Shown piece after piece: positions 1 through 6,224 of a stretch of DNA of 6,273 nt. The position numbers were made by a program, and so were the translations under genes. The stretch is from the NCBI GenBank assembly GCA_023128035.1, contig JAGMES010000223.1, positions 1 to 6,273 on the forward strand, written 5' to 3'. The notes beneath the pieces are model-generated. The model saw only the letters and a program-made list of their open reading frames with translations, was not told where the DNA came from and did not search any database. How positions within the stretch are numbered: the stretch's first letter is position 1; the number at the start of each line of letters is the position of its first letter. The stretch comes from Halanaerobiales bacterium (GTDB lineage: Bacteria > Bacillota_F > Halanaerobiia > DY22613).

Positions 1-168
1 GTCTTAACTCAAAAGATAAATGAAAGATAGTAATGTGGATTAACTGATTTTTTGAGGAAATACTTACTGAGTAAATTGAAGAATATTCGTCTAAGGTAGT
101 GGAACAATAGTTATGGTGATTGGATTGCAATAAAAGTTTTAACATTCATCAGAGAGGGGATGTTCATA

Positions 169-360
169 ATGATAAATAATAAGCATAGACCAATCCAGTC
201 TCCAAATAAAGTTAAGAATAAAAAAGAGATTGAGGCATATTGGACAGAAGAACGGATGAAAAATGCTAAACCAATACCACTGCCAATGCTAGCACCGGAG
301 AATGTAGATATGGAAAGACAGATTAGAAAGGAGAAAAATAATGGAAAACAACAAGAATGA
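169..360 (+). CDS. 63-residue peptide resembling a stand-alone protease pro-region
   Basis: The function of this small hydrophilic, lysine-rich protein is not known. Its one recognisable element is EAYWTEERMKNA at residues 22-33, followed by a proline-rich KPIPLP. Eleven of those twelve residues recur at residues 23-34 of the protease encoded immediately downstream. From memory of the family, YWTxERMxxAxP-like motifs occur in the N-terminal pro-regions of bacterial and fungal trypsin-like peptidases, so this looks like a pro-region without a protease domain. There is no signal peptide, membrane segment or cysteine. The ATG at 169 is preferred because the GAGAGGGG at 152-159 leaves a 9-base spacer; the in-frame ATG at 160 directly abuts that site. 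The 3' end overlaps the protease gene by 20 bases in another frame, and the protease's ribosome binding site lies inside this gene, which suggests translational coupling. It could be an inhibitor, a folding helper or a non-functional duplicate; this is inference. Confidence 0.6.
   Translation: MINNKHRPIQSPNKVKNKKEIEAYWTEERMKNAKPIPLPMLAPENVDMERQIRKEKNNGKQQE
230..266 (+). repeat. Direct repeat, copy 1 (YWTEERM-coding segment)
   Basis: This 37-base stretch inside the small upstream gene matches 405-441 at 35 of 37 positions. It encodes (I)EAYWTEERMKNA. One difference is synonymous (ACA/ACT) and the other changes Lys to Arg. Identity drops sharply after the motif, so the duplication is either short or has diverged outside the motif. 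Confidence 0.85.
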
Positions 361-1288
361 AATCATTAGAAATCCACAAGTAAGGATGATGAGTTCGGGT
401 GATGTTGAGGCATATTGGACTGAAGAACGGATGAGAAATGCAATACCATTGAAAATTCCTGTTACAGCTGAAGAACCAGATCTTAGGGCTACTACTTTGG
501 CTTGGGAACGAACTGCCGAAGATAAACTAAAGGAATCAACTCCTTCTGAAAATGGGAACTTAAATTTCGATAGCAAAGAATTTTTGCTTGATGCAGGTAA
601 AGATTTTGAAACAACTAGAGTAAATAATATTAATGATTATCCTTATCAACTTATCGGCAAAATATTTATGACTTTTAATGGTAGAGACTATGTAGGGTCA
701 GCATGGACGATCGCAGAATCTGCAATCTTTACAGCAGGACACTGTGTTTATAGTCACCAAGAAGGTGTATGGGCGACCAATATTTTGTTTGAAGCTGGAT
801 ATAGTGATGGTTCTTTTATTAAGAGATGGGGTTCGAATAATTATTATTCTTTAAACGGTTGGGTAAATGATGGTGATTGCGCTAGTGATATGGCTGTGTG
901 TATTATGGATTCTCCAGTCAGTTCAACTACTGGAACTTTAGGATGGATGGCTAGCTTTTCTCCAAATCAAGGAACCATTACAAGCATTGGTTATCCAGCA
1001 GATAATACTCATAATCCTAACTTTGATGGAAAATTTATGTGGAAATGTGTTGGAAAATATATAAGTGGGTCAGAAAACATAAAAATGCATAATAATATGA
1101 CAGGTGGTTGTAGTGGTGGTCCGTGGATTGTGATGCATAACAATAAACTTTACGCAAATGGTCTTAATAGTCATGGATACAGTAATCAACCTAACAAAAT
1201 GTATTCACCTTATTTCGGACAAGGATTCTTAAATCTATACGAGATTGCTGAAACAGCGATTGTAGAAGAACCTGTGCTTGTACCTTAA
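341..1288 (+). CDS. Leaderless trypsin-like (S1/V8-type) serine protease
   Basis: This is a predicted chymotrypsin-fold serine endopeptidase of 315 residues. The catalytic triad is visible: His134 in TAGHC, Asp183 in SDMAV and Ser258 in GGCSGGPW. Residues 1-95 form a polar pro-region-like segment with the YWTEERMRNA motif at 25-34; the protease domain starts near YPYQLIGKIF (100-109). The N-terminus (MENNKNEIIR) has no hydrophobic signal peptide, so export by the general secretory route is not supported. Cys257 sits directly before the nucleophile, where chymotrypsin has Asp194, so activation by the classical Ile16-Asp194 salt bridge is unlikely. The strand before the histidine reads YVGSAW, where relatives usually have Cys-Ser, so Cys135 seems to have lost its usual partner. 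GLNSHG at 274-279 may have Asn where Glu-specific enzymes have His, so glutamyl specificity is uncertain. AAAGGAG at 327-333, seven bases upstream, fixes the ATG. The fold is secure; substrate and location are not. Confidence 0.85.
   Translation: MENNKNEIIRNPQVRMMSSGDVEAYWTEERMRNAIPLKIPVTAEEPDLRATTLAWERTAEDKLKESTPSENGNLNFDSKEFLLDAGKDFETTRVNNINDYPYQLIGKIFMTFNGRDYVGSAWTIAESAIFTAGHCVYSHQEGVWATNILFEAGYSDGSFIKRWGSNNYYSLNGWVNDGDCASDMAVCIMDSPVSSTTGTLGWMASFSPNQGTITSIGYPADNTHNPNFDGKFMWKCVGKYISGSENIKMHNNMTGGCSGGPWIVMHNNKLYANGLNSHGYSNQPNKMYSPYFGQGFLNLYEIAETAIVEEPVLVP
405..441 (+). repeat. Direct repeat, copy 2 (YWTEERM-coding segment)
   Basis: This is the second copy of the 37-base direct repeat, in the pro-region of the protease gene and 175 bases downstream of copy 1. 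It is in the reading frame of the protease and encodes (V)EAYWTEERMRNA. Confidence 0.85.
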
Positions 1289-1291
1289 TCG

Positions 1292-1314
1292 ATCAAAAAA
1301 ACTTTTTGATTTTT
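1292..1314 (+). terminator. Weak candidate terminator after the protease gene
   Basis: ATCAAAAA (1292-1299) and TTTTTGAT (1303-1310) form a perfect 8-bp stem with a 3-base loop, followed by TTTT. The stem begins three bases after the protease stop codon. Only two of its pairs are G-C, so it would be a weak intrinsic terminator or an mRNA-end hairpin. The stronger hairpin at 1495-1541 could act as a back-up. Confidence 0.4.
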
Positions 1315-1329
1315 CGTTATAGGACATCC

Positions 1330-1442
1330 CTTTCAGGGTCACGGTTGTTTTAGCAAGATTAATGATACTTCAGCCAGATATCCTTATCTTAGATGAGAGA
1401 TGTGAAGAAATTCAGGAAAAACTAAAAAATCGCATGATATGA
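1330..1442 (+). pseudogene. Decayed fragment of an ABC-transporter ATPase
   Basis: Two plus-strand frames together spell the end of an ABC nucleotide-binding domain. In one frame 1330-1347 reads LSGSRL, like a damaged LSGGQ signature followed by the usual Arg-Leu. After an apparent one-base frameshift near 1347-1350 the next frame reads LARLMILQPDILILDE (1350-1397). This matches the helix after the signature plus the Walker B strand with its catalytic glutamate (ILILDE). The D-loop and H-loop are absent: after DE it reads RCEEIQEKLKNRMI and stops at 1440-1442. No Walker A, no start and no ribosome binding site are present, so this is a remnant and not a gene. The segment is too short to tell an exporter from an importer. 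The call rests on motif order and could be tested by translated search. Confidence 0.5.
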
Positions 1443-1494
1443 TGAATTTTGTATAATAAATTTCTACTAAGTTAAGATTATTCTAATTTTATAT

Positions 1495-1541
1495 AAAAAA
1501 ACCAAGTGAATGCTAAAGTTATAGATTCACCTGGTTTTTTT
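1495..1541. terminator. Bidirectional intrinsic terminator
   Basis: AAAAAAACCAAGTGAAT (1495-1511) and ATTCACCTGGTTTTTTT (1525-1541) pair over 17 positions with a single A-C mismatch around a 13-base loop. Both strands therefore show a hairpin followed by a T tract. Read leftwards it lies 37 bases beyond the tmcAL stop codon and should end that transcript. Read rightwards it stops transcription coming from the protease region from running antisense into tmcAL. Confidence 0.85.
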
Positions 1542-1578
1542 ATATTCCTTTCTTATTGTTATCCAAAAAAGACTAGAT

Positions 1579-2883
1579 CTACTTCACAATTACCACTCTC
1601 TCCAACAAATCTCGATTACTATGACGATATTTTGGATTTGGTATAGCCAGAGAGTAGAGGTCTGTTGCTAAAATTTCAAATTCAAGCATACGGTTAATTG
1701 GTTCAGGTGTATGTGGGCGATGAAGATGATTTGCAATTCTTGTGATGATAGGTAAATTAGCTTTTTCCTTCATATGTGCAAGAATCTTTTGACCTCTTTT
1801 ATTAAATCCTAAAACTCGGATATACTGAGGGCCGCCTAATTGATCAAAATATTCACATTCTACACTTGTTAAATTGATGAGATAATGAAAAATAATTCTT
1901 TGTATTCTAGTCCAGGTGTACCGTTTAGTTTTAATCAATCTAATTAGTTCTTGGATGGAAGTTGCCTCTTTTGAGGCTTCTTTGATTCGATTTTCCAATC
2001 CTCCTCTTACATCAAATAGGTTAGCTAAGCTTTCGACTTTTGCTCGTCTTAATAAGGTTAATATTTGAGGGGCAAAGTCTTCAATAGAAACTGGGCCATT
2101 TTTTTGAGATAAGGCAGAGGTTAAGATTATTTGACTGCTCTGTGGTATAGTAGACATGATTTGTTCAGTTATAGGTTCATTATTTTTAACTTTTTTAAGT
2201 AAATTTTCACGAATAGCAGTGGCACTGGCAATTTTGCCTTGAATAGAGGTATCATGAAAACTTGCAGCAATCCGAGGGATTGTTACAGGTATTAGGTCAC
2301 TACTTAATCTATGGATTGCTTTAAGATATTCAAGTGCAAGGATATTATTTGGGTTAGAAGTTAATGATTCAATTTCATGAGAGTTGAGTTTAATCTCCCC
2401 ATTTTTTTGTTGAATGTGATCGATCAAAGCTTGAGTTCTAGCGCTAGGAAATGAAAGGCCTTGGTCTAAGTAAAATCTCAAAAATTGTTTTAATTCTTCG
2501 GGTTCTTTCGCGAGAATTTTAGAAATAGTATTAAGTTTTTCTAATTCTCCAGACTCTGAGCCAAAAGATATGTAATTAACAACTTTAGTTGCATCAAGTA
2601 AGGTTATTCCCCCATAAGCAAAAAATTCAGCACTTCTTAAAGCATAAGGTATTGGTAATTCGATTACAAGATCAATACCTCCAGCAAGGGCCATTTTTGT
2701 CCTTTCCCATTTGTCAAGTAAGGAAGGTTCACCACGCTGCAAAAAATTTCCACTCATAACACAAATTGTACCATCAACTTGTGTTATATCTTTTGATTTT
2801 TGTAAATGATATTGATGTCCATTGTGAAAAGGATTATATTCTGCAATTATGCCAAGAATGTTCATCGATGTTTTGTCGTCCAA
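1579..2883 (-). CDS. tmcAL: tRNA(Met) cytidine acetate ligase TmcAL (YlbM family)
   Basis: TmcAL makes N4-acetylcytidine at the wobble position (C34) of elongator tRNA-Met, using acetate and ATP through an acetyl-adenylate; this is known for the B. subtilis enzyme. The protein seen here has 434 residues against about 415 in B. subtilis. It begins with the nucleotidyltransferase fold: EYNPFHNGH with the HxGH motif at 20-23, MSGNFLQRGEP at 43-53, DLVIELP at 71-77 and FGSESG at 107-112. SNPNNILALEYLKA (176-189) and SATAIRENL (220-228) follow, then a helical C-terminal half. The start is uncertain. A TTG at 2883 lies 13 bases from a strong AAAGGAGGGG site (2897-2906), but homologues begin at the ATG at 2865, which is 31 bases from that site. 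It is transcribed away from pta and ends at the terminator at 1495-1541. Function is confident by family. Confidence 0.93.
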   Translation of the reverse strand: MDDKTSMNILGIIAEYNPFHNGHQYHLQKSKDITQVDGTICVMSGNFLQRGEPSLLDKWERTKMALAGGIDLVIELPIPYALRSAEFFAYGGITLLDATKVVNYISFGSESGELEKLNTISKILAKEPEELKQFLRFYLDQGLSFPSARTQALIDHIQQKNGEIKLNSHEIESLTSNPNNILALEYLKAIHRLSSDLIPVTIPRIAASFHDTSIQGKIASATAIRENLLKKVKNNEPITEQIMSTIPQSSQIILTSALSQKNGPVSIEDFAPQILTLLRRAKVESLANLFDVRGGLENRIKEASKEATSIQELIRLIKTKRYTWTRIQRIIFHYLINLTSVECEYFDQLGGPQYIRVLGFNKRGQKILAHMKEKANLPIITRIANHLHRPHTPEPINRMLEFEILATDLYSLAIPNPKYRHSNRDLLERVVIVK

Positions 2884-2893
2884 TTTTGACGAC
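2875..2893 (-). promoter_or_regulatory. tmcAL: Hairpin between the tmcAL ribosome binding site and its ATG
   Basis: On the minus strand GTCGTC (2888-2893) and GACGAC (2875-2880) form a perfect 6-bp GC-rich stem with a 7-base loop. It lies between the strong ribosome binding site (AGGAGGGG, 2897-2904) and the family-type ATG at 2865. The alternative TTG start (2881-2883) falls in the loop. If folded, the hairpin would shorten the effective gap from the binding site to the ATG from 31 to about 12 bases, or hide the TTG. The inverted repeat is visible; a role in start choice is inference. Confidence 0.35.
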
Positions 2894-3028
2894 TTTCCCC
2901 TCCTTTATTAAAATACTCTTTATTAGGTTTTCTACACTCACTAGTTTTATCCTTTTAGCAACAAAGAATAAATATTTTGAAAAGACAGAATATATAAATA
3001 AAAGAAATGTGTCGATGATAGGCAGGGA

Positions 3029-3056
3029 TTTTATTACCGATGTAGTAATGTATAAT
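3029..3056 (+). promoter_or_regulatory. Tentative pta-ackA promoter
   Basis: A perfect -10 hexamer TATAAT lies at 3051-3056, 14 bases before the pta ribosome binding site. The best -35 candidate is poor (TTTTAT at 3029-3034, spacer 16), so an activator or an error in this assignment is possible. No other convincing sigma-A pair was found for either strand in the 2908-3070 spacer, which must hold the tmcAL promoter as well. Confidence 0.3.
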
Positions 3057-3088
3057 TGGATAATTTATAAAGGGGAGGTTTTTTGAAG

Positions 3089-4087
3089 ATGCCACTGATG
3101 AAAAACATTAAAAAGGCTGCAAAATCGAATGTTCGGCGAATTGTTTTGCCAGAAGGAACTGAACTAAGAATAATTAAAGCAGCAGAAAAAATAGTAAAAG
3201 AAGAATTAGCAAATGTTATCCTCCTTGGGAGAAAAGAGGAGATTGAACAGGTTGCCAAAGAGGCGGGAATAGAACTCTCAGGAGTGGAAATTGTTGATCC
3301 TGAAAAATCAGAAGAACTTAAAGAGTATGCAAAGAATTATTATGAACTTCGTAAGAAAAAAGGAATAACAGAGGAACAAGCATATGAGCAGATGAAGAAT
3401 GTCCTCTACTATTCAGCTATGATGGTTAAGGTGGGTGATGCAGATGGTTCGGTAGCAGGTTCTATTAACACTACCGGAGATGTGTTACGCCCAGCTTTCC
3501 AGATTATTAAAACAGCACCCGGTATGTCAGTAGTATCAGGAGCATTTCTGATGGTATTGAATCATCCTTTGGTACCAGAAGGTATATTAGTCTTTGCTGA
3601 TTGTGCTGTGAATCCAAATCCAGATGCTCGTCAATTGGCTGAAATTGCTGTTGCTTCTGGTAATACTGCAAAAGTTTTAGGAAAAATTGAGCCACGAGTT
3701 GCATTGCTTTCTTTCTCAACTCAGGGAAGTGCTTCCCATGAATTGGTTGCTAAGGTTCAAGAAGCAACTACTATAGCAAAAGAGATGGCTCCAGATCTTC
3801 AAATTGATGGTGAACTTCAGGCAGATGCTGCGATGGTTGAAAAAGTAGGTGAATTAAAAGCACCAAATAGTCCTATTGCTGGTAAGGCTAATGTATTGAT
3901 TTTCCCTGATTTACAGTCTGGTAATATAGGTTATAAGCTTGTACAGCGTCTTGCAGGTGCTGAGGCTATTGGCCCTGTTTTGCAGGGTATGGCTAAACCT
4001 GTTAATGATTTATCCAGAGGTTGTAGTGTAGATGATGTAGTAAACTTAGTTGCAATAACAGTTGTTCAAGCACAAAATCAATCTTAG
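3089..4087 (+). CDS. pta: Phosphate acetyltransferase
   Basis: Pta reversibly transfers the acetyl group of acetyl-CoA to phosphate, giving acetyl phosphate in the cytoplasm. The 332-residue product is the short Pta form, without the extra N-terminal domains of the E. coli enzyme. Visible family signatures are VLPEGTELR (19-27), GDADGSVAGS (116-125), GELQADAA (241-248), PDLQSGNIGYKL (273-284) and NDLSRGCSVDD (306-316). Ser309, Arg310 and Asp316 match the catalytic residues known from Methanosarcina thermophila Pta, even in numbering. ATG at 3089 is chosen because the AGGGGAGG at 3071-3078 is 10 bases away; the in-frame TTG at 3083 would leave only 4. ackA follows after 39 bases without a terminator, so both are probably on one mRNA. 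Paralogues such as phosphate butyryltransferase are less likely given the ackA partner. Confidence 0.96.
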   Translation: MPLMKNIKKAAKSNVRRIVLPEGTELRIIKAAEKIVKEELANVILLGRKEEIEQVAKEAGIELSGVEIVDPEKSEELKEYAKNYYELRKKKGITEEQAYEQMKNVLYYSAMMVKVGDADGSVAGSINTTGDVLRPAFQIIKTAPGMSVVSGAFLMVLNHPLVPEGILVFADCAVNPNPDARQLAEIAVASGNTAKVLGKIEPRVALLSFSTQGSASHELVAKVQEATTIAKEMAPDLQIDGELQADAAMVEKVGELKAPNSPIAGKANVLIFPDLQSGNIGYKLVQRLAGAEAIGPVLQGMAKPVNDLSRGCSVDDVVNLVAITVVQAQNQS

Positions 4088-4126
4088 TTTTGGACTTGAT
4101 TGCTAAATAAAAAAGGGGGACTGAAG

Positions 4127-5320
4127 ATGAAAATTTTAGTTTTGAACTGTGGTAGTTCGTCATTAAAGTATCAATTATTCAATATGGAAAACGAAGATGT
4201 TCTAGCAAAAGGTTTAGTACAACGAATTGGTATTGAAAATGCTTATTTAGAGCATAAGCAAGGTGGAGAAAAGATTAAAATTGAGACAGATATCCCTAAC
4301 CATACAAAAGCAATTCAATTAGTTATTGATACACTTTTAAGTAGTGAACATGGTGTTATCAAGGACATGTCTGAGATAAACGCAGTTGGTCATCGGGTTG
4401 TTCATGGTGGCGAAGCATTTGCAGGTTCGGTTCGGATTGATGAGGAGGTAATGAAAGCTTTAGAAGCGAATGTGGAGTTAGCTCCACTTCATAACCCACC
4501 AAACATCGCTGGAATCAAAGTTTGTGAAGAATTAATGCCTGGTGTACCACAAGTAGGCGTTTTTGATACTTCTTTCCATCAGACTATGGAACCATATGTT
4601 TATTTATATGGTATTCCTTATGAGTATTACAAAAAATATAGTATTCGTCGCTATGGTTTCCATGGAACTTCTCATCTTTATGTTTCGAAGAGAGTGTGTG
4701 AAGTTATGGGAGTTAACTATAACGAAGCTAAAATCATTACTTGTCATTTGGGAAATGGTGCGAGTATAGCTGCTGTTAATGGTGGTAAATCTGTTGATAC
4801 TAGTATGGGTTTCACTCCATTAGAAGGTCTTTTAATGGGTACTCGTTGTGGTGACATGGATCCAGCTATTGTGCCATTTTTGATGAATAAAGAAAATCTT
4901 TCTACTCAAGAAATTGATAAAGTTTTAAATAAGAAAAGTGGTTTTTTGGGTGTTTCTGAAGTTAGCAATGATTCTCGTGATGTTGAAGACGCTGCTAAAG
5001 AAGGAAATGAGAATGCTCAAATAGCTATCGATATGTTTAACTATCGAGTTAAGAAATATATTGGTGCATATGCTGTTGCTATGGGTGGCGTGGATGCTAT
5101 CGTATTTACAGCAGGTATTGGTGAAAATTCAATTAGTACTAGAGCTGGTGTTTTAAAAGGTTTAGAGTTCTTAGGATGTACATTAGATCCAGAAAGAAAT
5201 AATGTACGAGGTAAAGAAACATTGATCTCTACTGATGATTCTACAGTGAAAGCTTATATCATCCCTACTGATGAAGAGCTTGTTATTGCTCGCGATACCA
5301 AAGAAATTGTTGCGAAATAG
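4127..5320 (+). CDS. ackA: Acetate kinase
   Basis: AckA converts acetyl phosphate and ADP to acetate and ATP, the substrate-level phosphorylation step of acetate fermentation; it can also run in reverse. The 397 residues fit the usual length. All main active-site positions known from the M. thermophila enzyme are present: Asn7, Ser10 and Ser12 in NCGSSSLK; Arg90 in GHRVVHGG; His122 in LHNPPN; Asp147 in FDTSFH; His179 in YGFHGTSH; Arg240 in GTRCGDMDP; and Glu383 in the C-terminal PTDEEL. The phosphate loops HLGNG (207-211) and TAGIGEN (328-334) are intact. ATG at 4127 is chosen because AAAGGGGGA (4112-4120) sits 6 bases before it and the protein then starts [12 protein letters not shown] as in homologues. 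An in-frame TTG at 4100 would place that binding site inside the gene. No terminator is evident after the stop codon. Confidence 0.97.
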   Translation: MKILVLNCGSSSLKYQLFNMENEDVLAKGLVQRIGIENAYLEHKQGGEKIKIETDIPNHTKAIQLVIDTLLSSEHGVIKDMSEINAVGHRVVHGGEAFAGSVRIDEEVMKALEANVELAPLHNPPNIAGIKVCEELMPGVPQVGVFDTSFHQTMEPYVYLYGIPYEYYKKYSIRRYGFHGTSHLYVSKRVCEVMGVNYNEAKIITCHLGNGASIAAVNGGKSVDTSMGFTPLEGLLMGTRCGDMDPAIVPFLMNKENLSTQEIDKVLNKKSGFLGVSEVSNDSRDVEDAAKEGNENAQIAIDMFNYRVKKYIGAYAVAMGGVDAIVFTAGIGENSISTRAGVLKGLEFLGCTLDPERNNVRGKETLISTDDSTVKAYIIPTDEELVIARDTKEIVAK

Positions 5321-5351
5321 TAATTTTATTTAGCACCTGTCCTCAAAAATC

Positions 5352-5380
5352 TTGACAAATCGCTAATAACTTTATATAAT
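5352..5380 (+). promoter_or_regulatory. Consensus sigma-A promoter for the DUF177-rpmF operon
   Basis: TTGACA (5352-5357) and TATAAT (5375-5380) are both perfect consensus hexamers with the optimal 17-base spacer. Transcription should start near 5387, giving a leader of about 20 bases before the DUF177 start codon. It lies in the 88-base gap after ackA, so DUF177-rpmF can be transcribed strongly and independently of pta-ackA. Confidence 0.9.
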
Positions 5381-5408
5381 TAAGTTTGGCTATGTCGGGG
5401 GTGATACT

Positions 5409-5885
5409 GTGAAAATTGATGTATATTCGATTAAATTTGACGTTGGTTCTGTCTTGGAAATAGATGAAAGAGTTAAGATGGATGATTTTACTATGGCTAG
5501 TCGTACTATTGAATTGCCTGAGCCAATTCATCTGGTATTGCAGGTCGCAAATTCAGGAGAAGAGTTTTTGGTAACGGGAAAAATGACGGTAAATACAGCG
5601 CTCGTGTGTAGTCGCTGTCTGGAAAAGTTTACTTATTCCATGGATATTGACTTCTTTGCAGAGCTTTCTCATGATGAGATGGTGAATGATAACCAGATTG
5701 ATCTTAGTGACTCAATTTACGAGCATCTATTATTAGAGATTCCTATCAAAACTATCTGTAATGAACAATGCAAAGGTCTTTGCCCTCAGTGTGGTCAGAA
5801 CTTAAATTTGGGAGAATGTGGTTGTGACCGTGAGGTTATTGATCCACGTCTTGTTAAGTTGAAAGATTTTTTTAAAAAAGACTAA
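5409..5885 (+). CDS. ylbN: DUF177 protein (YlbN/YceD family)
   Basis: This 158-residue protein belongs to DUF177 (YceD in E. coli, YlbN in B. subtilis), a family nearly always found just upstream of rpmF. Its biochemical role is not settled; plant chloroplast members affect 23S rRNA maturation, so a part in large-subunit assembly is a fair guess. The family core VCSRCLEKFTY (66-76) is present, followed by an acidic stretch around 85-104. The C-terminus holds a cysteine-rich segment with Cys117, 121, 125, 128, 137 and 139, including CPQC and CGC. With Cys67 and Cys70 this makes eight cysteines, suggesting metal binding. The start is GTG at 5409, supported by GGGGGTGAT (5397-5405), which closely matches the 16S anti-Shine-Dalgarno complement. 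rpmF starts 35 bases after its stop codon. Confidence 0.9.
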   Translation: MKIDVYSIKFDVGSVLEIDERVKMDDFTMASRTIELPEPIHLVLQVANSGEEFLVTGKMTVNTALVCSRCLEKFTYSMDIDFFAELSHDEMVNDNQIDLSDSIYEHLLLEIPIKTICNEQCKGLCPQCGQNLNLGECGCDREVIDPRLVKLKDFFKKD

Positions 5886-5920
5886 TTATTATCTAGTTTT
5901 ATATTGAGGAGGTGTTAGTC

Positions 5921-6094
5921 ATGGCGGTACCTAAGCGTAAAACTTCTAAGGCTCGTAAGAGAAAAAGAAGAACTCATTGGAAACTGAGCGCTCCTACTTT
6001 GGTAGAATGTCCACAATGTCACTCTGCTAAACTTCCACATCGAATTTGTAAAGAATGTGGATTCTATAAGGGAAAACAAGTTTTATCTGTCTAA
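5921..6094 (+). CDS. rpmF: 50S ribosomal protein L32 (bL32), zinc-binding form
   Basis: bL32 is a small protein of the large ribosomal subunit. The 57 residues show the typical [17 protein letters not shown] basic N-terminus, the THWKL segment, and a zinc ribbon made of CPQC (30-33) and CKEC (43-46). All four cysteines are kept, so this is the zinc-dependent paralogue and not the cysteine-free form made under zinc shortage. ATG at 5921 is chosen from AGGAGG (5907-5912) at an 8-base distance and from homologues; an in-frame GTG at 5912 overlaps that binding site. It is cotranscribed with DUF177 and followed by a strong terminator. Confidence 0.97.
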   Translation: MAVPKRKTSKARKRKRRTHWKLSAPTLVECPQCHSAKLPHRICKECGFYKGKQVLSV

Positions 6095-6126
6095 AAAGTA
6101 GATTATTCAATACTTAGTTTCGAGAG

Positions 6127-6163
6127 AAACAAGATAAAGTTAACGCTTTATCTTGTTTTTTTT
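6127..6163 (+). terminator. Intrinsic terminator after rpmF
   Basis: AAACAAGATAAAG (6127-6139) pairs perfectly with CTTTATCTTGTTT (6146-6158) around a 6-base loop, and the 3' arm runs into eight T residues (6156-6163). It lies 32 bases after the rpmF stop codon and should end the DUF177-rpmF transcript. Confidence 0.92.
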
Positions 6164-6191
6164 GTCATTCTTTGATGAATAATCGTATAAA
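6162..6191 (+). promoter_or_regulatory. Candidate promoter for the gene entering the right edge
   Basis: TTGTCA (6162-6167) and TATAAA (6186-6191) each differ from sigma-A consensus at one base and are 18 bases apart. The -35 box overlaps the last Ts of the rpmF terminator. Transcription would start near 6198, about 27 bases before the next ATG. This is a reasonable but unproven new start after the terminator. Confidence 0.4.
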
Positions 6192-6224
6192 TTTAGGGAA
6201 AAAGCTAGAAAGAAGATATATATT

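Noticed and set aside
34..99. Short plus-strand open stretch ending LRKYLLSKLKNIRLR
   Set aside because: Considered as the tail of an upstream gene, but a stop codon at 31-33 closes it, there is no ribosome binding site and no match I recognise.
289..576. 95-codon open frame on the minus strand
   Set aside because: It lies antisense to the end of the mini-gene and the start of the protease, has no ribosome binding site or recognisable domain, and covers the well-supported plus-strand motif.
2908..3070. Possible riboswitch or leader RNA before pta
   Set aside because: Only short AT-rich inverted repeats are present; no conserved riboswitch core or terminator-antiterminator pair could be seen.
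2766..3086. 106-codon plus-strand frame over the tmcAL start and the divergent spacer
   Set aside because: It overlaps tmcAL in antisense, has composition typical of a chance frame, and runs into the pta ribosome binding site; no family features seen.
3507..3719. 70-codon minus-strand frame inside pta
   Set aside because: Antisense shadow of a conserved gene, with glutamine-rich low-complexity sequence and no start signals.
4563..4769. 68-codon plus-strand frame inside ackA
   Set aside because: Out-of-frame shadow of the catalytic region of acetate kinase.
5343..5531. 62-codon minus-strand frame over the DUF177 promoter
   Set aside because: It covers a consensus promoter and the start of DUF177 in antisense; nothing supports expression.
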